From contig CP097899.1 of the NCBI GenBank assembly GCA_023639215.1, positions 4,584,001 through 4,648,000 of the forward strand: DNA of 64,000 bases. The letters run 5' to 3'. The first letter of the stretch is position 1; each line of letters opens with the position of its first letter. Position numbers and translations under genes: made by a program. Positions 1 to 8,855 of the stretch are shown in pieces. The notes beneath the pieces are model-generated. The model saw nothing but the letters and a program-made list of their open reading frames with translations. It made no database searches and was not told the origin of the DNA. This stretch comes from Candidatus Pristimantibacillus lignocellulolyticus. Lineage in GTDB: Bacteria; Bacillota; Bacilli; Paenibacillales; Paenibacillaceae.

Positions 1-576
1 CATTATTCGACTTGAACGTTTATGATTATCAATGAGATTCTTTATATACAAAGCAGGTAGTATACCTGACTCATTAAAACTTAACGGTTCCGCAGCTTTA
101 CCTGTAGTGATAAAGACTAAGCAATTAGGACGAATATCATTGTCTTTCAACATGAAATCAATATACTCATTTAGATGCTGTTCTTTAGCTAACTCACTTG
201 AAATGATGACGACCTTTAAATGATGTGCAATGACTGGTCTATTCTGTCTAATCGCAAATTCTCGAAGTATTTCAATTAAGGAATCACCCGTTTGTGTAAT
301 ATTGTTATATAATTTACTTGAATTTGAAGGGTTAGTAGATTGGACAGCTTGAGGCGGTGCAATTTGAACTGTTGCAGTTAGTAAGTGCTTGTTAGGAAAA
401 TCACTGCCCTTTTCATTCATGATTTCTTCATGCTTGGAGATTTCCCCTTTATCTAATGCCAGACCTAGGTATAAGCTTAGATCCTCAATTTCATTGCTAC
501 TCCAGCAGCCGCTAACTAGAACCATTAAGATAATTATACTTACTATCTTCATCGTAATGACTGAAACATTACACAT
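1..576 (-). CDS. gerKC: Ger(x)C family spore germination lipoprotein, 3' end cut by window edge
   Basis: Third gene of a GerA-type germinant receptor operon. The visible 192 codons start with a signal sequence ending in the lipobox VLVSGC (Cys about residue 24), so the protein should be lipid-anchored outside the inner forespore membrane. The mature part opens with WSSNEIEDL, as is typical of Ger(x)C proteins. ATG at 576 has an AAGGGTGAT SD just upstream and overlaps the gerKB stop by 8 bp, which suggests translational coupling. The reading frame stays open to base 1, so the C-terminus lies outside the window. An in-frame ATG at 552 is a weaker alternative. The family call is firm; the germinant cannot be deduced. 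Confidence 0.85.
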   Translation of the reverse strand, partial: MCNVSVITMKIVSIIILMVLVSGCWSSNEIEDLSLYLGLALDKGEISKHEEIMNEKGSDFPNKHLLTATVQIAPPQAVQSTNPSNSSKLYNNITQTGDSLIEILREFAIRQNRPVIAHHLKVVIISSELAKEQHLNEYIDFMLKDNDIRPNCLVFITTGKAAEPLSFNESGILPALYIKNLIDNHKRSSRIM

Positions 577-1666
577 GCGAGATCACCCTTTTTCTAAAGC
601 TGTACACAATAAATAATATTAATGCAATAATAAATAATAAAATACAGTAGTAGCTAATCACATAACCAAGTACAGTAATATCATTGATGTTTCTAGGCAC
701 CATTGTAAAGATGTAACTTACTGGCAACAGACCCAAAAGAATTGGGCGCTTCTTATTGCCTAATACATGGCTTAAACCTAGTGAAGCTCCATAATACATG
801 CTAGAAAATGCACAAAATAGCTGCATTACCCAGATGACAAGGAACAAGATTTCAATTCGCTCGAAGAAGAATCCCTTTAGCTCATAATTTCGCACGAGAT
901 CAATTGTCGGCCAAGTGCTTAGCATCCCTGCCTCCAATGATAAAGACCCTATAACTAGAATTAGCGCAATCAAATATATAACTACGACCAATCCCAAACC
1001 AATTGCAAAAGACTTAATTGCTTTTTTAGGCTCATTCATATAGGCAAAATATATTGCAACAAGCTCATATCCTGCAAAACTGTTGAAGCTATGAATAGAA
1101 CCGTTAAACACAGGAGAAATACCACTACCGAAAACTGGTTTTAAGTTGTCGATATGGAACATAGAGAAACTTAAACCATATACAATTATTATAATGATAA
1201 TAGTTATCGGGAGCACAATTTGAAATAATCGCATCATCGCATTGACACCACCTAAAAGCAAGTAGTAGCTTACTAGCATGAACGGTATGACAATGGCCCA
1301 CTTAGGAGTTCCCTCCAATAAGTAAAAAACAATTACTTCAGCAAGGATTCTCAATTCATAAGCAGAGGTAAGTAGTAAATATAAGCTAAATAATAAACAC
1401 ACCAAATTACCTAGAGGTCTTCCTAATATCTTTGAAGAATATTGATATAACGTTTGTTCCGGAAATTTTTGAGATAGTTTGATGAAAAATATTAAGGCTA
1501 GAACAACAAGGATGCCGGTAAGCAATAACGTTAACCACACATCAGGTGTACCAACGTCTTGGATAAGTATTCTTGGCATCACTAATAACCCTGCGCCTAG
1601 AGTGGTACAAGTCATACTTGCCATTGCTTGATTAGCTGAAATACGATCGTCTTTCGTAACGAACAT
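569..1666 (-). CDS. gerKB: GerAB/GerKB family spore germination permease
   Basis: Membrane subunit of the germinant receptor, an amino-acid/polyamine-permease-like protein of 365 residues, the usual family length. About ten hydrophobic segments run through the sequence, beginning near residue 12 (ANQAMASMTCTTLGAGLLVM), and the C-terminus is short and basic (SFRKRVISHV). By family knowledge this subunit binds the germinant and acts with the GerA and GerC subunits in the inner membrane of the dormant spore. The AAGGAGG SD lies 9 bp before ATG. It follows gerKA by about 40 bp and overlaps gerKC by 8 bp, so the three form one operon. Confidence 0.9.
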   Translation of the reverse strand: MFVTKDDRISANQAMASMTCTTLGAGLLVMPRILIQDVGTPDVWLTLLLTGILVVLALIFFIKLSQKFPEQTLYQYSSKILGRPLGNLVCLLFSLYLLLTSAYELRILAEVIVFYLLEGTPKWAIVIPFMLVSYYLLLGGVNAMMRLFQIVLPITIIIIIIVYGLSFSMFHIDNLKPVFGSGISPVFNGSIHSFNSFAGYELVAIYFAYMNEPKKAIKSFAIGLGLVVVIYLIALILVIGSLSLEAGMLSTWPTIDLVRNYELKGFFFERIEILFLVIWVMQLFCAFSSMYYGASLGLSHVLGNKKRPILLGLLPVSYIFTMVPRNINDITVLGYVISYYCILLFIIALILFIVYSFRKRVISHV

Positions 1667-1708
1667 CCTTATAATCCTCCTTAGCTAATAACAGCTTATA
1701 TGCGCTTT

Positions 1709-3346
1709 TTATTTTTTTGTTTTGAGACTTTTAGGTCGATCTCTCATAAATTTAAACGGACTCCGCAGTAATACATCCTTATTATCCCCTGCCTGCAAAG
1801 GTGCAATTGGCGATAAGTACGGCAAACCGAAACTTCGAAGATGTATCAAATGGGTACTTAGTAGTAAAAAGAAAATGATTGTGCCATATAATCCTAAAAT
1901 AGCGGCGAAAAACATTGCCACAAATCGGAGTAAGCGTATTGATATCCCTAAGCTATATTCTGGTATTGTAAATGAGGAGATTGCAGTTAAAGCAACAACA
2001 ATCACAAGAAAAGGGGTTACTAACCCGGCTCGTACTGCCGCCTCACCTACTACAAGACCTCCAACAATTCCCATTGCAGGTCCAATTGGTTTAGGTAATC
2101 TAATTCCAGATTCTCTTAAAATTTCAATTGAAATTTCTAGAATTAACACCTCTAAAATAGAAGAGAATGGTACTCCTTGTCTCGACTCAATAATTGACAT
2201 TGCTAACTGTGTTGGTATCAAACCTGGATTAAATGAAATGAATGAGATGTATAGTGCAGGTGCAAAGAGTGATAAAAAAGCTACTCCTATTCGCAAAATT
2301 CTTGTAAACGTTCCAGAAATCCAGCGTTGATAATAATCCTCAGGTGACTGAAACAGCATCATAAAACTTGCAGGTGCTATTAATGCAAAAGGAGTTCCAT
2401 CAAGCAATATAGCTACTCTACCCTCTAGTAAAGCGGCAATCACTTTGTCTGGTCTTTCTGTATTTTGAAATTGCTGGAATGGACTAAATATATTATCTTC
2501 CATTAGTTGTTCTACGTATCCCGACTCTGCAAAATAATCAAAATCTAACTTTGTTATTCTATCCTTAATCTCACTTACAAGCTCATCGTTAGCAATATCC
2601 TTCATATAAGCCATGACCATTGTTTTTTGTGATTTGTTTCCTACATAATCAGCATTTATAACTAAATTATCATTTAGACCATGTCTGCGAAGCAGGGCTG
2701 TATTTTCACTTAGTACTTCAGTGAATCCAACACGCGGTCCTCTTATCAATGCATCAGAAACAGGCTCTTCAATGGAACGCGAAGGCGCATCTGGTATACC
2801 TACCAAAAGAGCCGTACTCATCCCATCTATAAGTAACCCAGTATAGCCATATAAAATCATCCTTGAAAGAGTATGTATGTTATCCATCTCATTAACATGA
2901 ATTACAGGTAACAAGTGTTCTTTCACATATTTAGCTATGTTCACTTGGTAAGGAATATTTTGTGAATAACCCTCGATCATGAGTGGATTTAGAATATGTT
3001 TATTAATGAAATCACTTTGCTGCATCCCTTCCACAAAAATAAGAGTAGCTTTACGATTCAACAGCTTAATATTGAAATCTCTAAAATGCACGTCGCTATT
3101 ATGCCCTATCTTTACTTTAAGTAACTCTAAATCATTATCTAAATGACCTGCAATTTTGGGAACATCTTGGTTTTCATCACTATTGTTTTCATTGGTTTGA
3201 TGATTTTGTGAGTTTTTTTCAAATATTCTGACACGCTCACGGTAAACTTTTGTAACAAAAAAAAATGTTTGAGGGATTAACAGCATCATGAGTGCTTGAA
3301 AAAAGACAGAAAAGCTTGGGATAAACGAAATAAGAGATGACCACAT
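1709..3346 (-). CDS. gerKA: GerA family spore germination protein (A subunit)
   Basis: First gene of the gerK-type operon, about 545 residues. The family hallmark RESGIRLPKPIG lies at roughly residue 415, in the membrane-embedded C-terminal half with about five transmembrane segments. The middle is the cytosolic N-terminal-domain fold of GerA proteins. Unusually, the protein begins with an extra hydrophobic stretch (residues 1-30) followed by a polar, Asn/Glu-rich linker before the conserved soluble domain; in B. subtilis GerKA I would expect the soluble domain first. The start at 3346 is preferred because AGGA lies 9 bp upstream; the ATG at 3355 has almost no spacer. GerA proteins form the oligomeric ion channel of the receptor. 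Confidence 0.88.
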   Translation of the reverse strand: MWSSLISFIPSFSVFFQALMMLLIPQTFFFVTKVYRERVRIFEKNSQNHQTNENNSDENQDVPKIAGHLDNDLELLKVKIGHNSDVHFRDFNIKLLNRKATLIFVEGMQQSDFINKHILNPLMIEGYSQNIPYQVNIAKYVKEHLLPVIHVNEMDNIHTLSRMILYGYTGLLIDGMSTALLVGIPDAPSRSIEEPVSDALIRGPRVGFTEVLSENTALLRRHGLNDNLVINADYVGNKSQKTMVMAYMKDIANDELVSEIKDRITKLDFDYFAESGYVEQLMEDNIFSPFQQFQNTERPDKVIAALLEGRVAILLDGTPFALIAPASFMMLFQSPEDYYQRWISGTFTRILRIGVAFLSLFAPALYISFISFNPGLIPTQLAMSIIESRQGVPFSSILEVLILEISIEILRESGIRLPKPIGPAMGIVGGLVVGEAAVRAGLVTPFLVIVVALTAISSFTIPEYSLGISIRLLRFVAMFFAAILGLYGTIIFFLLLSTHLIHLRSFGLPYLSPIAPLQAGDNKDVLLRSPFKFMRDRPKSLKTKK

Positions 3347-3577
3347 TATTCTCATTCCTATTCTTAAGAAAGATTTGTGGTTATTGTTACCTAAAGAGCT
3401 TAAATTATACTGTTAAGTTTAGCTTTAAGATATAAGTTCAGTTCAACTTTTCCGATAGTAAGCTATGCTCAGTAAACGAGTTGACTTTTAGAAACTCCAG
3501 ATCCATGTTTGAAGCGTAGAGGTCTCTACTAGTTCTTGTACAATGCGACTTAGATTTTGAATTGTTATTTTGCTATG

Positions 3578-3615
3578 CAAATAGGGTAGGATTCCTTGGA
3601 ATCCTACCCTATTTG
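3578..3615 (-). terminator. long perfect hairpin between lipoprotein gene and gerKA
   Basis: Two perfectly complementary 18-bp arms are separated by only TT. It lies about 20 bp past the stop of the minus-strand lipoprotein gene and before gerKA. No strong U-run follows on either strand, so it may act as a terminator, an mRNA-end stabiliser, or both. The rest of 3347-3635 shows nothing else I can support. Confidence 0.5.
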
Positions 3616-3635
3616 AATTACCTAATATGAAATAG

Positions 3636-4130
3636 CTACTGCTTTTTAAGTAATTCAAGTAACTTGTTATTCATTTCTTTCGAAATCGAATATATAGTGT
3701 TTGTGTCAGAAGAATTCATCAACGCGCTCTTTCCATCAGTTTCGGCTATCCAAATATTAAAATTTTGTTTGTCTTCATTCTTATACACAACCATCATTTT
3801 ATACTCTGGATTAGTCATATTTACAATTCCAGGTTCTCTTTCCGCACTCGCAATGATACTTTTCAAAGTTTCATTTGAATTATCATCATGATAGACTGTT
3901 TCACTATTGCTGAATAAATTAGTAATACTTATATACTCAATTTCACTTTCAAGATTATTGGTTTCGCTAACTTCTTGGTTAAGTTTGATATCAGAATTAT
4001 TAGTATTAGTTACCTGCTGCTTTGAACGAGTTTTATCTGCATCCATTGTAGCATTACCTTCGGATTGGCAACCTACTAGAATTGCCGACATCAGGGCTAT
4101 GTAAAGAACTAAAATTGAAATTTTCTTCAT
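3636..4130 (-). CDS. small secreted lipoprotein of unknown function
   Basis: 164 residues. The N-terminus is a lipoprotein signal peptide with lipobox ILVGC (Cys21). An Asn/Ser/Thr-rich linker follows (residues 22-60), then a compact domain containing EYKMMVVYKNEDKQNFNIWI and a C-terminal ISKEMNNKLLELLKK. No family is recognised. The domain has the look of a small extracytoplasmic beta-rich domain, but that is only an impression. The GGAGG SD sits 9 bp before ATG. It is monocistronic, between gerKA (upstream hairpin 3578-3615) and the SLH-GH18 gene. Function not assigned. Confidence 0.65.
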   Translation of the reverse strand: MKKISILVLYIALMSAILVGCQSEGNATMDADKTRSKQQVTNTNNSDIKLNQEVSETNNLESEIEYISITNLFSNSETVYHDDNSNETLKSIIASAEREPGIVNMTNPEYKMMVVYKNEDKQNFNIWIAETDGKSALMNSSDTNTIYSISKEMNNKLLELLKKQ

Positions 4131-4304
4131 CCAGCATATCCTCCATTCCTATAGTCTTTCCTAGACCTAGACGGAACATATCCTCTCAAAGTTTCAAATC
4201 CCTTTTTATTCAATAAAAGAACTTTTACAAATAGCAAGTATTAATGTAATAACTATCATTACTACTGCGAAATTTTCTATAAAAACACTCAGTTTCATAT
4301 CAGA

Positions 4305-4341
4305 AGGGCGTGTATACGGAATAATATTGAACACACGCCCT
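4305..4341 (-). terminator. inverted repeat downstream of the SLH-GH18 gene
   Basis: Nine-bp arms AGGGCGTGT and ACACGCCCT flank a 19-nt loop, about 60 bp past the stop of the SLH-GH18 gene. The following U-run is poor (UUCU), so termination is plausible but not certain. The rest of 4131-4403 shows no gene. Confidence 0.45.
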
Positions 4342-4403
4342 AGTATCCCTTTTATAAACAATCAGATAACTTTACTGAATTACTCTATCAGTTACCAAAC
4401 ATA

Positions 4404-6014
4404 TTAATTAAATGAATAATTAAAGTATCGTTCGGCATTACGCATACTTGTCCATAAATCTGAACTTTCTCCACCTATATACCAATAGGCGATACCAGCT
4501 AAGTCTTTGCTAACAACATATTTATATTTTGTAATTAGTGAACGGGAATCCTCCAACCAGATTGAATGTTTCACTGAATTTGACTTATAGCTCGCAGTAT
4601 ATTGCCCCAGTGAATTATTCCATACAGGTCTCAAACTGTAAGTATCGATCAACTGATTTTGCTTAATTAATGAAATATACTCACTAGATGCAACAGTACC
4701 ATCTTGTTTTAATGTCCAGTCACGATTATATAAAGGCATAGCCAATATCACTTTATTATTTGGTACGACTTTTAATAATGTATTAATAGCATTTTGAATG
4801 TATGGGAGCGAAGCATTCGGCCCAGGATACTTGACTCCATCATAATGTTGATCATAACCCATCATTACCATGTAATCTACTTGTTTGCCTAGAGAACCAT
4901 AATCGAAAGCCTCCGTCCAATCCGTTCCAAGATCAGGCGACACATCCATCGATAATACTGCATTTACCTCATGCAATTCTCGGGCTAATAAAGTAACAAA
5001 CGTCGTCAAATATGTCCGATCATCTGAATGTACATTTTCAAAATCTAGATTAAGTCCATCTAGTCCATATTTCGTTACTACTTTTACTAATTGATCAACC
5101 GCTATATTTCTAGCCGCTTCACTAGATAGCATTCGATGTGTAGCTTCCTGATCAGATCGATTGCCTACCATTGCCCAAATTTGCTTGTCATTGTTCTTCG
5201 CCCACGAAACAAGCGAAGTTTCTGTTTTATCCGTTAGGTAACCTGATTCCTCAACAAAGTACCAACGAGGAGATAACGTATTTACATTAGATTTCAATAT
5301 ATTTCGTTCATACTCTGCTCTTGTTTGCCCATACTGCCAGCCTATTACAATATGTTCTTTCGGCTTACCCGCTAACTCTGCAGCCCAGTCAGCATTTTGC
5401 AATACTCGATTAATGAGAACCGCTATTTCCTGCCTTGAAATGGGGTCAGTTGGACGGAAATATCCCGTCTCATCACCTTTCATTAATCCCAGTTTATTAA
5501 GAACAGCAACAGAATAACTTGCCCAATCCGCAATTTGACGACCATCCTTAAACGCTGCTTGATTATTAGTTGTACTATTTGATTGTTTTAACACTCTAGC
5601 AAATAATACTGCAGCTTCTTGTCTCGTAACTGCTTCCTTTGGTGCAAAAGTTGTACTAGATCTACCACTCGCAAGTTCAAGCTGTACTGCTGCCTGTATC
5701 CAACCGTAGTACCAGGCATTCTTCGGTACATCAGTGAAAGAAGTAACCGGACTTTCAGCAGGATTCAGCTTCAGCAGTCGCCCTAGTACAGTAACAAATT
5801 CAGCTCTAGTGATGGATTGAGCAGGTGAAAAACTAGTCTCTGATGTCCCTGAAACTATCCCTTTACTATGTAAATGTATAATTTCATTTTTTGCATAGCT
5901 AGTGCTTATATCATCAAAAGGTAGTTTTTCTTCTGCAGATATGTATTGAATAAAGAAACTTGTTGCGCATATGATTGCGACTGTCGCTATCATTTTACTT
6001 AAATTATATTTCAC
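4404..6014 (-). CDS. SLH-domain glycoside hydrolase family 18 protein
   Basis: Cell-surface enzyme of 536 residues. A signal peptide (1-27) is followed by three S-layer homology domains (about 30-85, 92-150, 155-212; e.g. FTDVPKNAWYYGWIQAA) that should anchor it to the secondary wall polymer. A GH18 TIM barrel follows (about 220-530). The active-site strand reads DGLNLDFENV, the DGxNxDxE variant found in spore-cortex and peptidoglycan-active GH18 enzymes (YaaH/SleL group); the final Glu is the acid. The likely substrate is therefore peptidoglycan or chitin-like glycan. The start is GTG at 6014, supported by TAGGAGG upstream. Monocistronic. The family is certain, the substrate inferred. Confidence 0.85.
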   Translation of the reverse strand: MKYNLSKMIATVAIICATSFFIQYISAEEKLPFDDISTSYAKNEIIHLHSKGIVSGTSETSFSPAQSITRAEFVTVLGRLLKLNPAESPVTSFTDVPKNAWYYGWIQAAVQLELASGRSSTTFAPKEAVTRQEAAVLFARVLKQSNSTTNNQAAFKDGRQIADWASYSVAVLNKLGLMKGDETGYFRPTDPISRQEIAVLINRVLQNADWAAELAGKPKEHIVIGWQYGQTRAEYERNILKSNVNTLSPRWYFVEESGYLTDKTETSLVSWAKNNDKQIWAMVGNRSDQEATHRMLSSEAARNIAVDQLVKVVTKYGLDGLNLDFENVHSDDRTYLTTFVTLLARELHEVNAVLSMDVSPDLGTDWTEAFDYGSLGKQVDYMVMMGYDQHYDGVKYPGPNASLPYIQNAINTLLKVVPNNKVILAMPLYNRDWTLKQDGTVASSEYISLIKQNQLIDTYSLRPVWNNSLGQYTASYKSNSVKHSIWLEDSRSLITKYKYVVSKDLAGIAYWYIGGESSDLWTSMRNAERYFNYSFN

Positions 6015-6113
6015 GAGATTCCTCCTAGAATACTAATATAGAAATTGTATCAAGGAATGAATGTTAATACATCGATGAAATATTGGAAGATTAATAGATT
6101 AGATCAAGTAAGT

Positions 6114-6147
6114 AAAAAACTCCTGACATCAAGAGATCAGGAGTTTT
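6114..6147 (-). terminator. intrinsic terminator of the six-gene sugar operon
   Basis: Perfect 11-bp stem (arms AAAACTCCTGA and TCAGGAGTTTT, 10-nt loop) followed on the minus strand by a run of six U. It lies just past the stop at 6154 and is the end of the catabolic operon. Confidence 0.9.
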
Positions 6148-6153
6148 GAGGCC

Positions 6154-7044
6154 TTATTTTCTAAATGATTGCAAAAACTGTACGGCTAACTGAATATCCG
6201 CTTCTGGTTTCTCGCCAACTTCACGTTCAATTGTCAAATATCCTTTATATCCAATATCATTTAATGCTTGTAAATATCCATCCCAATTGACAGAACCTTC
6301 ACCAAGTGGAACTTCACGAAAAGCTGGTCCATTTGTAGCCATTTCAGCAATTTTATCATGATCAAGTTCAACCTCGTAACCGAACTCTCCATACACATCA
6401 CGTGGAGCAATGTTGGATAGCTTAATACCATCTTTAGCATGAGTATGTACAATATAGTCCTCTAATGTATATACACCTTGAACTGGATCATCACCCGTTA
6501 ACATAACCATATTAGCAGGATCAAAATTTACGGCAACACCTTTAGATGACAATTCGTCCAAAAATATTTTCAGATGGCTGGCACGTTCTGGACCTGTCTC
6601 GATAGCAAAGTATGCACCTAAGCTATGTGCATACCGACTTAATTCATCACATGCCTCATGCATCACGTTATACGTTTGACTTTGTTTATCTTCTGGTACA
6701 ATTCCGATATGTGTTGTCACTATATTTGAGCCTAGATCAAGAGCAAGGTCTAGAATGCGTTTCGACTTTTCAATCTTCGCCTTATTTAATGAAGGGTCTT
6801 GGAACCCATGTCCACCAAGATCTCCGACTAATGCTGAAATTTCTAACCCTAAAGAAGCAATGTATGCCTTCCATTCTTTTCGATCAGATGGAGACAAATT
6901 TTCAGGATCAAATTCACCTTTTACAGCATAAATTTGCACCCCGTCCGCACCAACTTCTTTTGCTTTAATTAACCCATTTTTAACCCCTACTCCAAAACTA
7001 TCAACGATAACCCCAATTTTATTCGTCATGATTGGTTTTTCCAT
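6154..7044 (-). CDS. sugar phosphate isomerase/epimerase, TIM barrel (AP_endonuc_2 / IolE-IolI type)
   Basis: 296 residues, last gene of the operon. The metal-binding residues of the xylose-isomerase-like barrel can be seen in order: Glu in AIETGPE, Asp in NFDPANM, His in VHTHAKDG and Glu in LTIERE. Members of this superfamily isomerise or epimerise keto-sugars or eliminate from 3-keto-glycosides. The first ATG is used, because AGGAGG lies 8 bp upstream. Its neighbours (two Gfo/Idh/MocA proteins and a second barrel of this type) suggest that an oxidised sugar is rearranged before entering the kinase/aldolase steps. The exact substrate is unknown. Confidence 0.8.
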   Translation of the reverse strand: MEKPIMTNKIGVIVDSFGVGVKNGLIKAKEVGADGVQIYAVKGEFDPENLSPSDRKEWKAYIASLGLEISALVGDLGGHGFQDPSLNKAKIEKSKRILDLALDLGSNIVTTHIGIVPEDKQSQTYNVMHEACDELSRYAHSLGAYFAIETGPERASHLKIFLDELSSKGVAVNFDPANMVMLTGDDPVQGVYTLEDYIVHTHAKDGIKLSNIAPRDVYGEFGYEVELDHDKIAEMATNGPAFREVPLGEGSVNWDGYLQALNDIGYKGYLTIEREVGEKPEADIQLAVQFLQSFRK

Positions 7045-7093
7045 TTGTCATTCCTCCTCATCAATTCATATATAAGGCTACTTATTATGAAAC

Positions 7094-7951
7094 TTAGATG
7101 GTTTGCCAAACTCGTTTTAGATATTGTAAACCAAGTCTAGTCCCTCTAGTACATTCTTCCATACCTTCAAATTCTAAAGAAATATATCCATCGTAGCTAC
7201 TTTTCTTCACTAGTTTTAAAATTGCAGGGATATCTATATCTCCTTGGCCTAAAATAGCACCTCTTAACCATTTTCCGCCTGAGGATCTAAACCAATCCTC
7301 TTCTAGAAGGTGATGTGACGGACGAATATAGAAATCTTTGAAATGAACCATTGATGCTAAGCTTATATTTTTAGCCACAGCCACCACAGGATCCTCATCT
7401 GCACATAAGAAATTACCTATATCCACTGTAGTACGGAAGTTAGCACGATTTACTTCGCAAACAATCGCTTGAACTCGATCACTATGCTGAACATAGTATC
7501 CATGGTTTTCGATGCTTGTCGTAATATTGAAAGTTGCAGCATGATCAGCAATTTGACGACATGCATCTACTAGTCTTGGTAACTCTTGTAAGAAATGACC
7601 TATTGAAATATCCTCTGACTTAGCAATATCATGTCTCATTCTAGTAATACCTAGCTTCGCACACGCTTCAACTTCTTTTTTTACACGAAAAATTTCATCT
7701 TCAAATGCTTCATCATCTAAACCTGAGAAGTTTGCAGAGATAGCATAACTCGATAATTCCAACCCAACTTTTTCTGCTGTCGTTTTAATTACATCAATCA
7801 ACTCAGGCTGATCAACTAAACTATAGCCTAACGGAACAATTTCAACATGCTCGGCGCCAAGTTCAGCGATTTTTTCAATTACACCTTCTAATGACAACTC
7901 CCCTGATGCATACGCATTGTGTAAGCTATAGGTACTAATTCCAAATTTCAT
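7094..7951 (-). CDS. sugar phosphate isomerase/epimerase, TIM barrel (second paralogue type)
   Basis: 285 residues. It starts MKFGISTYSL; AAGGAGG lies 8 bp before this ATG, whereas the longer frame beginning at 7972 has no SD. The metal ligands of the xylose-isomerase-like barrel are recognisable: SIENHG, TVDIGNF, VHFKDF and SLEFEG. It is only distantly similar to the next gene, so the operon holds two different barrel enzymes rather than a recent duplication. Expected role: isomerisation, epimerisation or dehydration of an oxidised sugar or cyclitol made by the adjacent dehydrogenases. Substrate unknown. Confidence 0.8.
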   Translation of the reverse strand: MKFGISTYSLHNAYASGELSLEGVIEKIAELGAEHVEIVPLGYSLVDQPELIDVIKTTAEKVGLELSSYAISANFSGLDDEAFEDEIFRVKKEVEACAKLGITRMRHDIAKSEDISIGHFLQELPRLVDACRQIADHAATFNITTSIENHGYYVQHSDRVQAIVCEVNRANFRTTVDIGNFLCADEDPVVAVAKNISLASMVHFKDFYIRPSHHLLEEDWFRSSGGKWLRGAILGQGDIDIPAILKLVKKSSYDGYISLEFEGMEECTRGTRLGLQYLKRVWQTI

Positions 7952-7997
7952 ATATACTACCTCCTTAATCATTCTCTTAAGTCAACCATCTTGATAT

Positions 7998-8855
7998 TTA
8001 TGCTTTTATCTCAATCCACTCATCACATTGAACTAATGCTTGTTCTCCTGCTTCTATCAGCGCTATGACCGCTAAAGTCTCTTCTGGTTTAACGGGTAGC
8101 TGTTGGTCTTCGAAGAATCTCAATATGTGCTCAATTAATTGGTTAAACATATCCGAACATTCTGCAATGAATTGACCTTCACCATCGACATAAGTTAGCA
8201 TCGCTTGGAATGGAGCTATTTTCATTTGCATAAATGAGGCTTGTCGACCCTGCTCAAATTCAATGATAAAATGACGACCTTGCTCTGTTGATAAGCTCTT
8301 TATTCTCTTTGCACCTGTACCCATTAAAGTAACAATCATTTCAAATTGATGTACAGCATAATTAGAAAATCTTCCTGGACCAGAAACAGCTAGAAACTCG
8401 ATTGGATTCTTAGATGAAATCGCTTTTTGCTCTTGTATTTCTAACGCAAAGCGAAGTGCAGAAGAAGAAAATAAAGGAGTATGTCCAGCTTTAGCGTTTT
8501 CAAAAATTCGCTTGGCAATTTTCAAACTTGGTGCAAACGTTTTGTCCATATATACTGGTTTACCCGATTGTAACGCAATTGTTGAAAGTCTCTCATGGTG
8601 CTCAGGATGATCTGGAGATAATATGATGATCGCATCAGACAAAGCTATCAATTCTTCAATAGTCGCAACACGTTGAACATTTTCTTTTTCGCACCATTGC
8701 TCTGTTGTTAATCCCTCAGCTTTATCTATCTCGGCCCAAGCGTACGTTACTTCCCAATCTAATCCTAAAGCTTGTGCACGTTCACGAATCCAAGTTGGGT
8801 AGTTATTTGCATGCCATTCATCTAAAAAGTAATCAATAAAACCTATTTTTTTCAT
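7998..8855 (-). CDS. divergent Gfo/Idh/MocA-type oxidoreductase
   Basis: 285 residues, shorter than the usual 330-380 of the family. The N-terminus (KKIGFIDYFLDEWHANNY) lacks a clear GxGxxG nucleotide loop. A Rossmann-like pattern follows (DAIIILSPDHPEHH), with PVYMDKTFA in place of the usual EKP motif, so Asp-Lys replaces Glu-Lys-Pro. The start overlaps the stop of the preceding gene by 4 bp (ATGA), showing coupling. It may be an active dehydrogenase with altered cofactor binding, or a structural or regulatory partner of the full-length oxidoreductase next to it. Family moderately sure, activity open. Confidence 0.72.
   Translation of the reverse strand: MKKIGFIDYFLDEWHANNYPTWIRERAQALGLDWEVTYAWAEIDKAEGLTTEQWCEKENVQRVATIEELIALSDAIIILSPDHPEHHERLSTIALQSGKPVYMDKTFAPSLKIAKRIFENAKAGHTPLFSSSALRFALEIQEQKAISSKNPIEFLAVSGPGRFSNYAVHQFEMIVTLMGTGAKRIKSLSTEQGRHFIIEFEQGRQASFMQMKIAPFQAMLTYVDGEGQFIAECSDMFNQLIEHILRFFEDQQLPVKPEETLAVIALIEAGEQALVQCDEWIEIKA

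Noticed and set aside
1722..2330. 202-codon plus-strand open frame opposite gerKA
   Set aside because: Lies wholly antisense to a well-supported gene, has no SD and no recognisable domain; a shadow of the coding strand.
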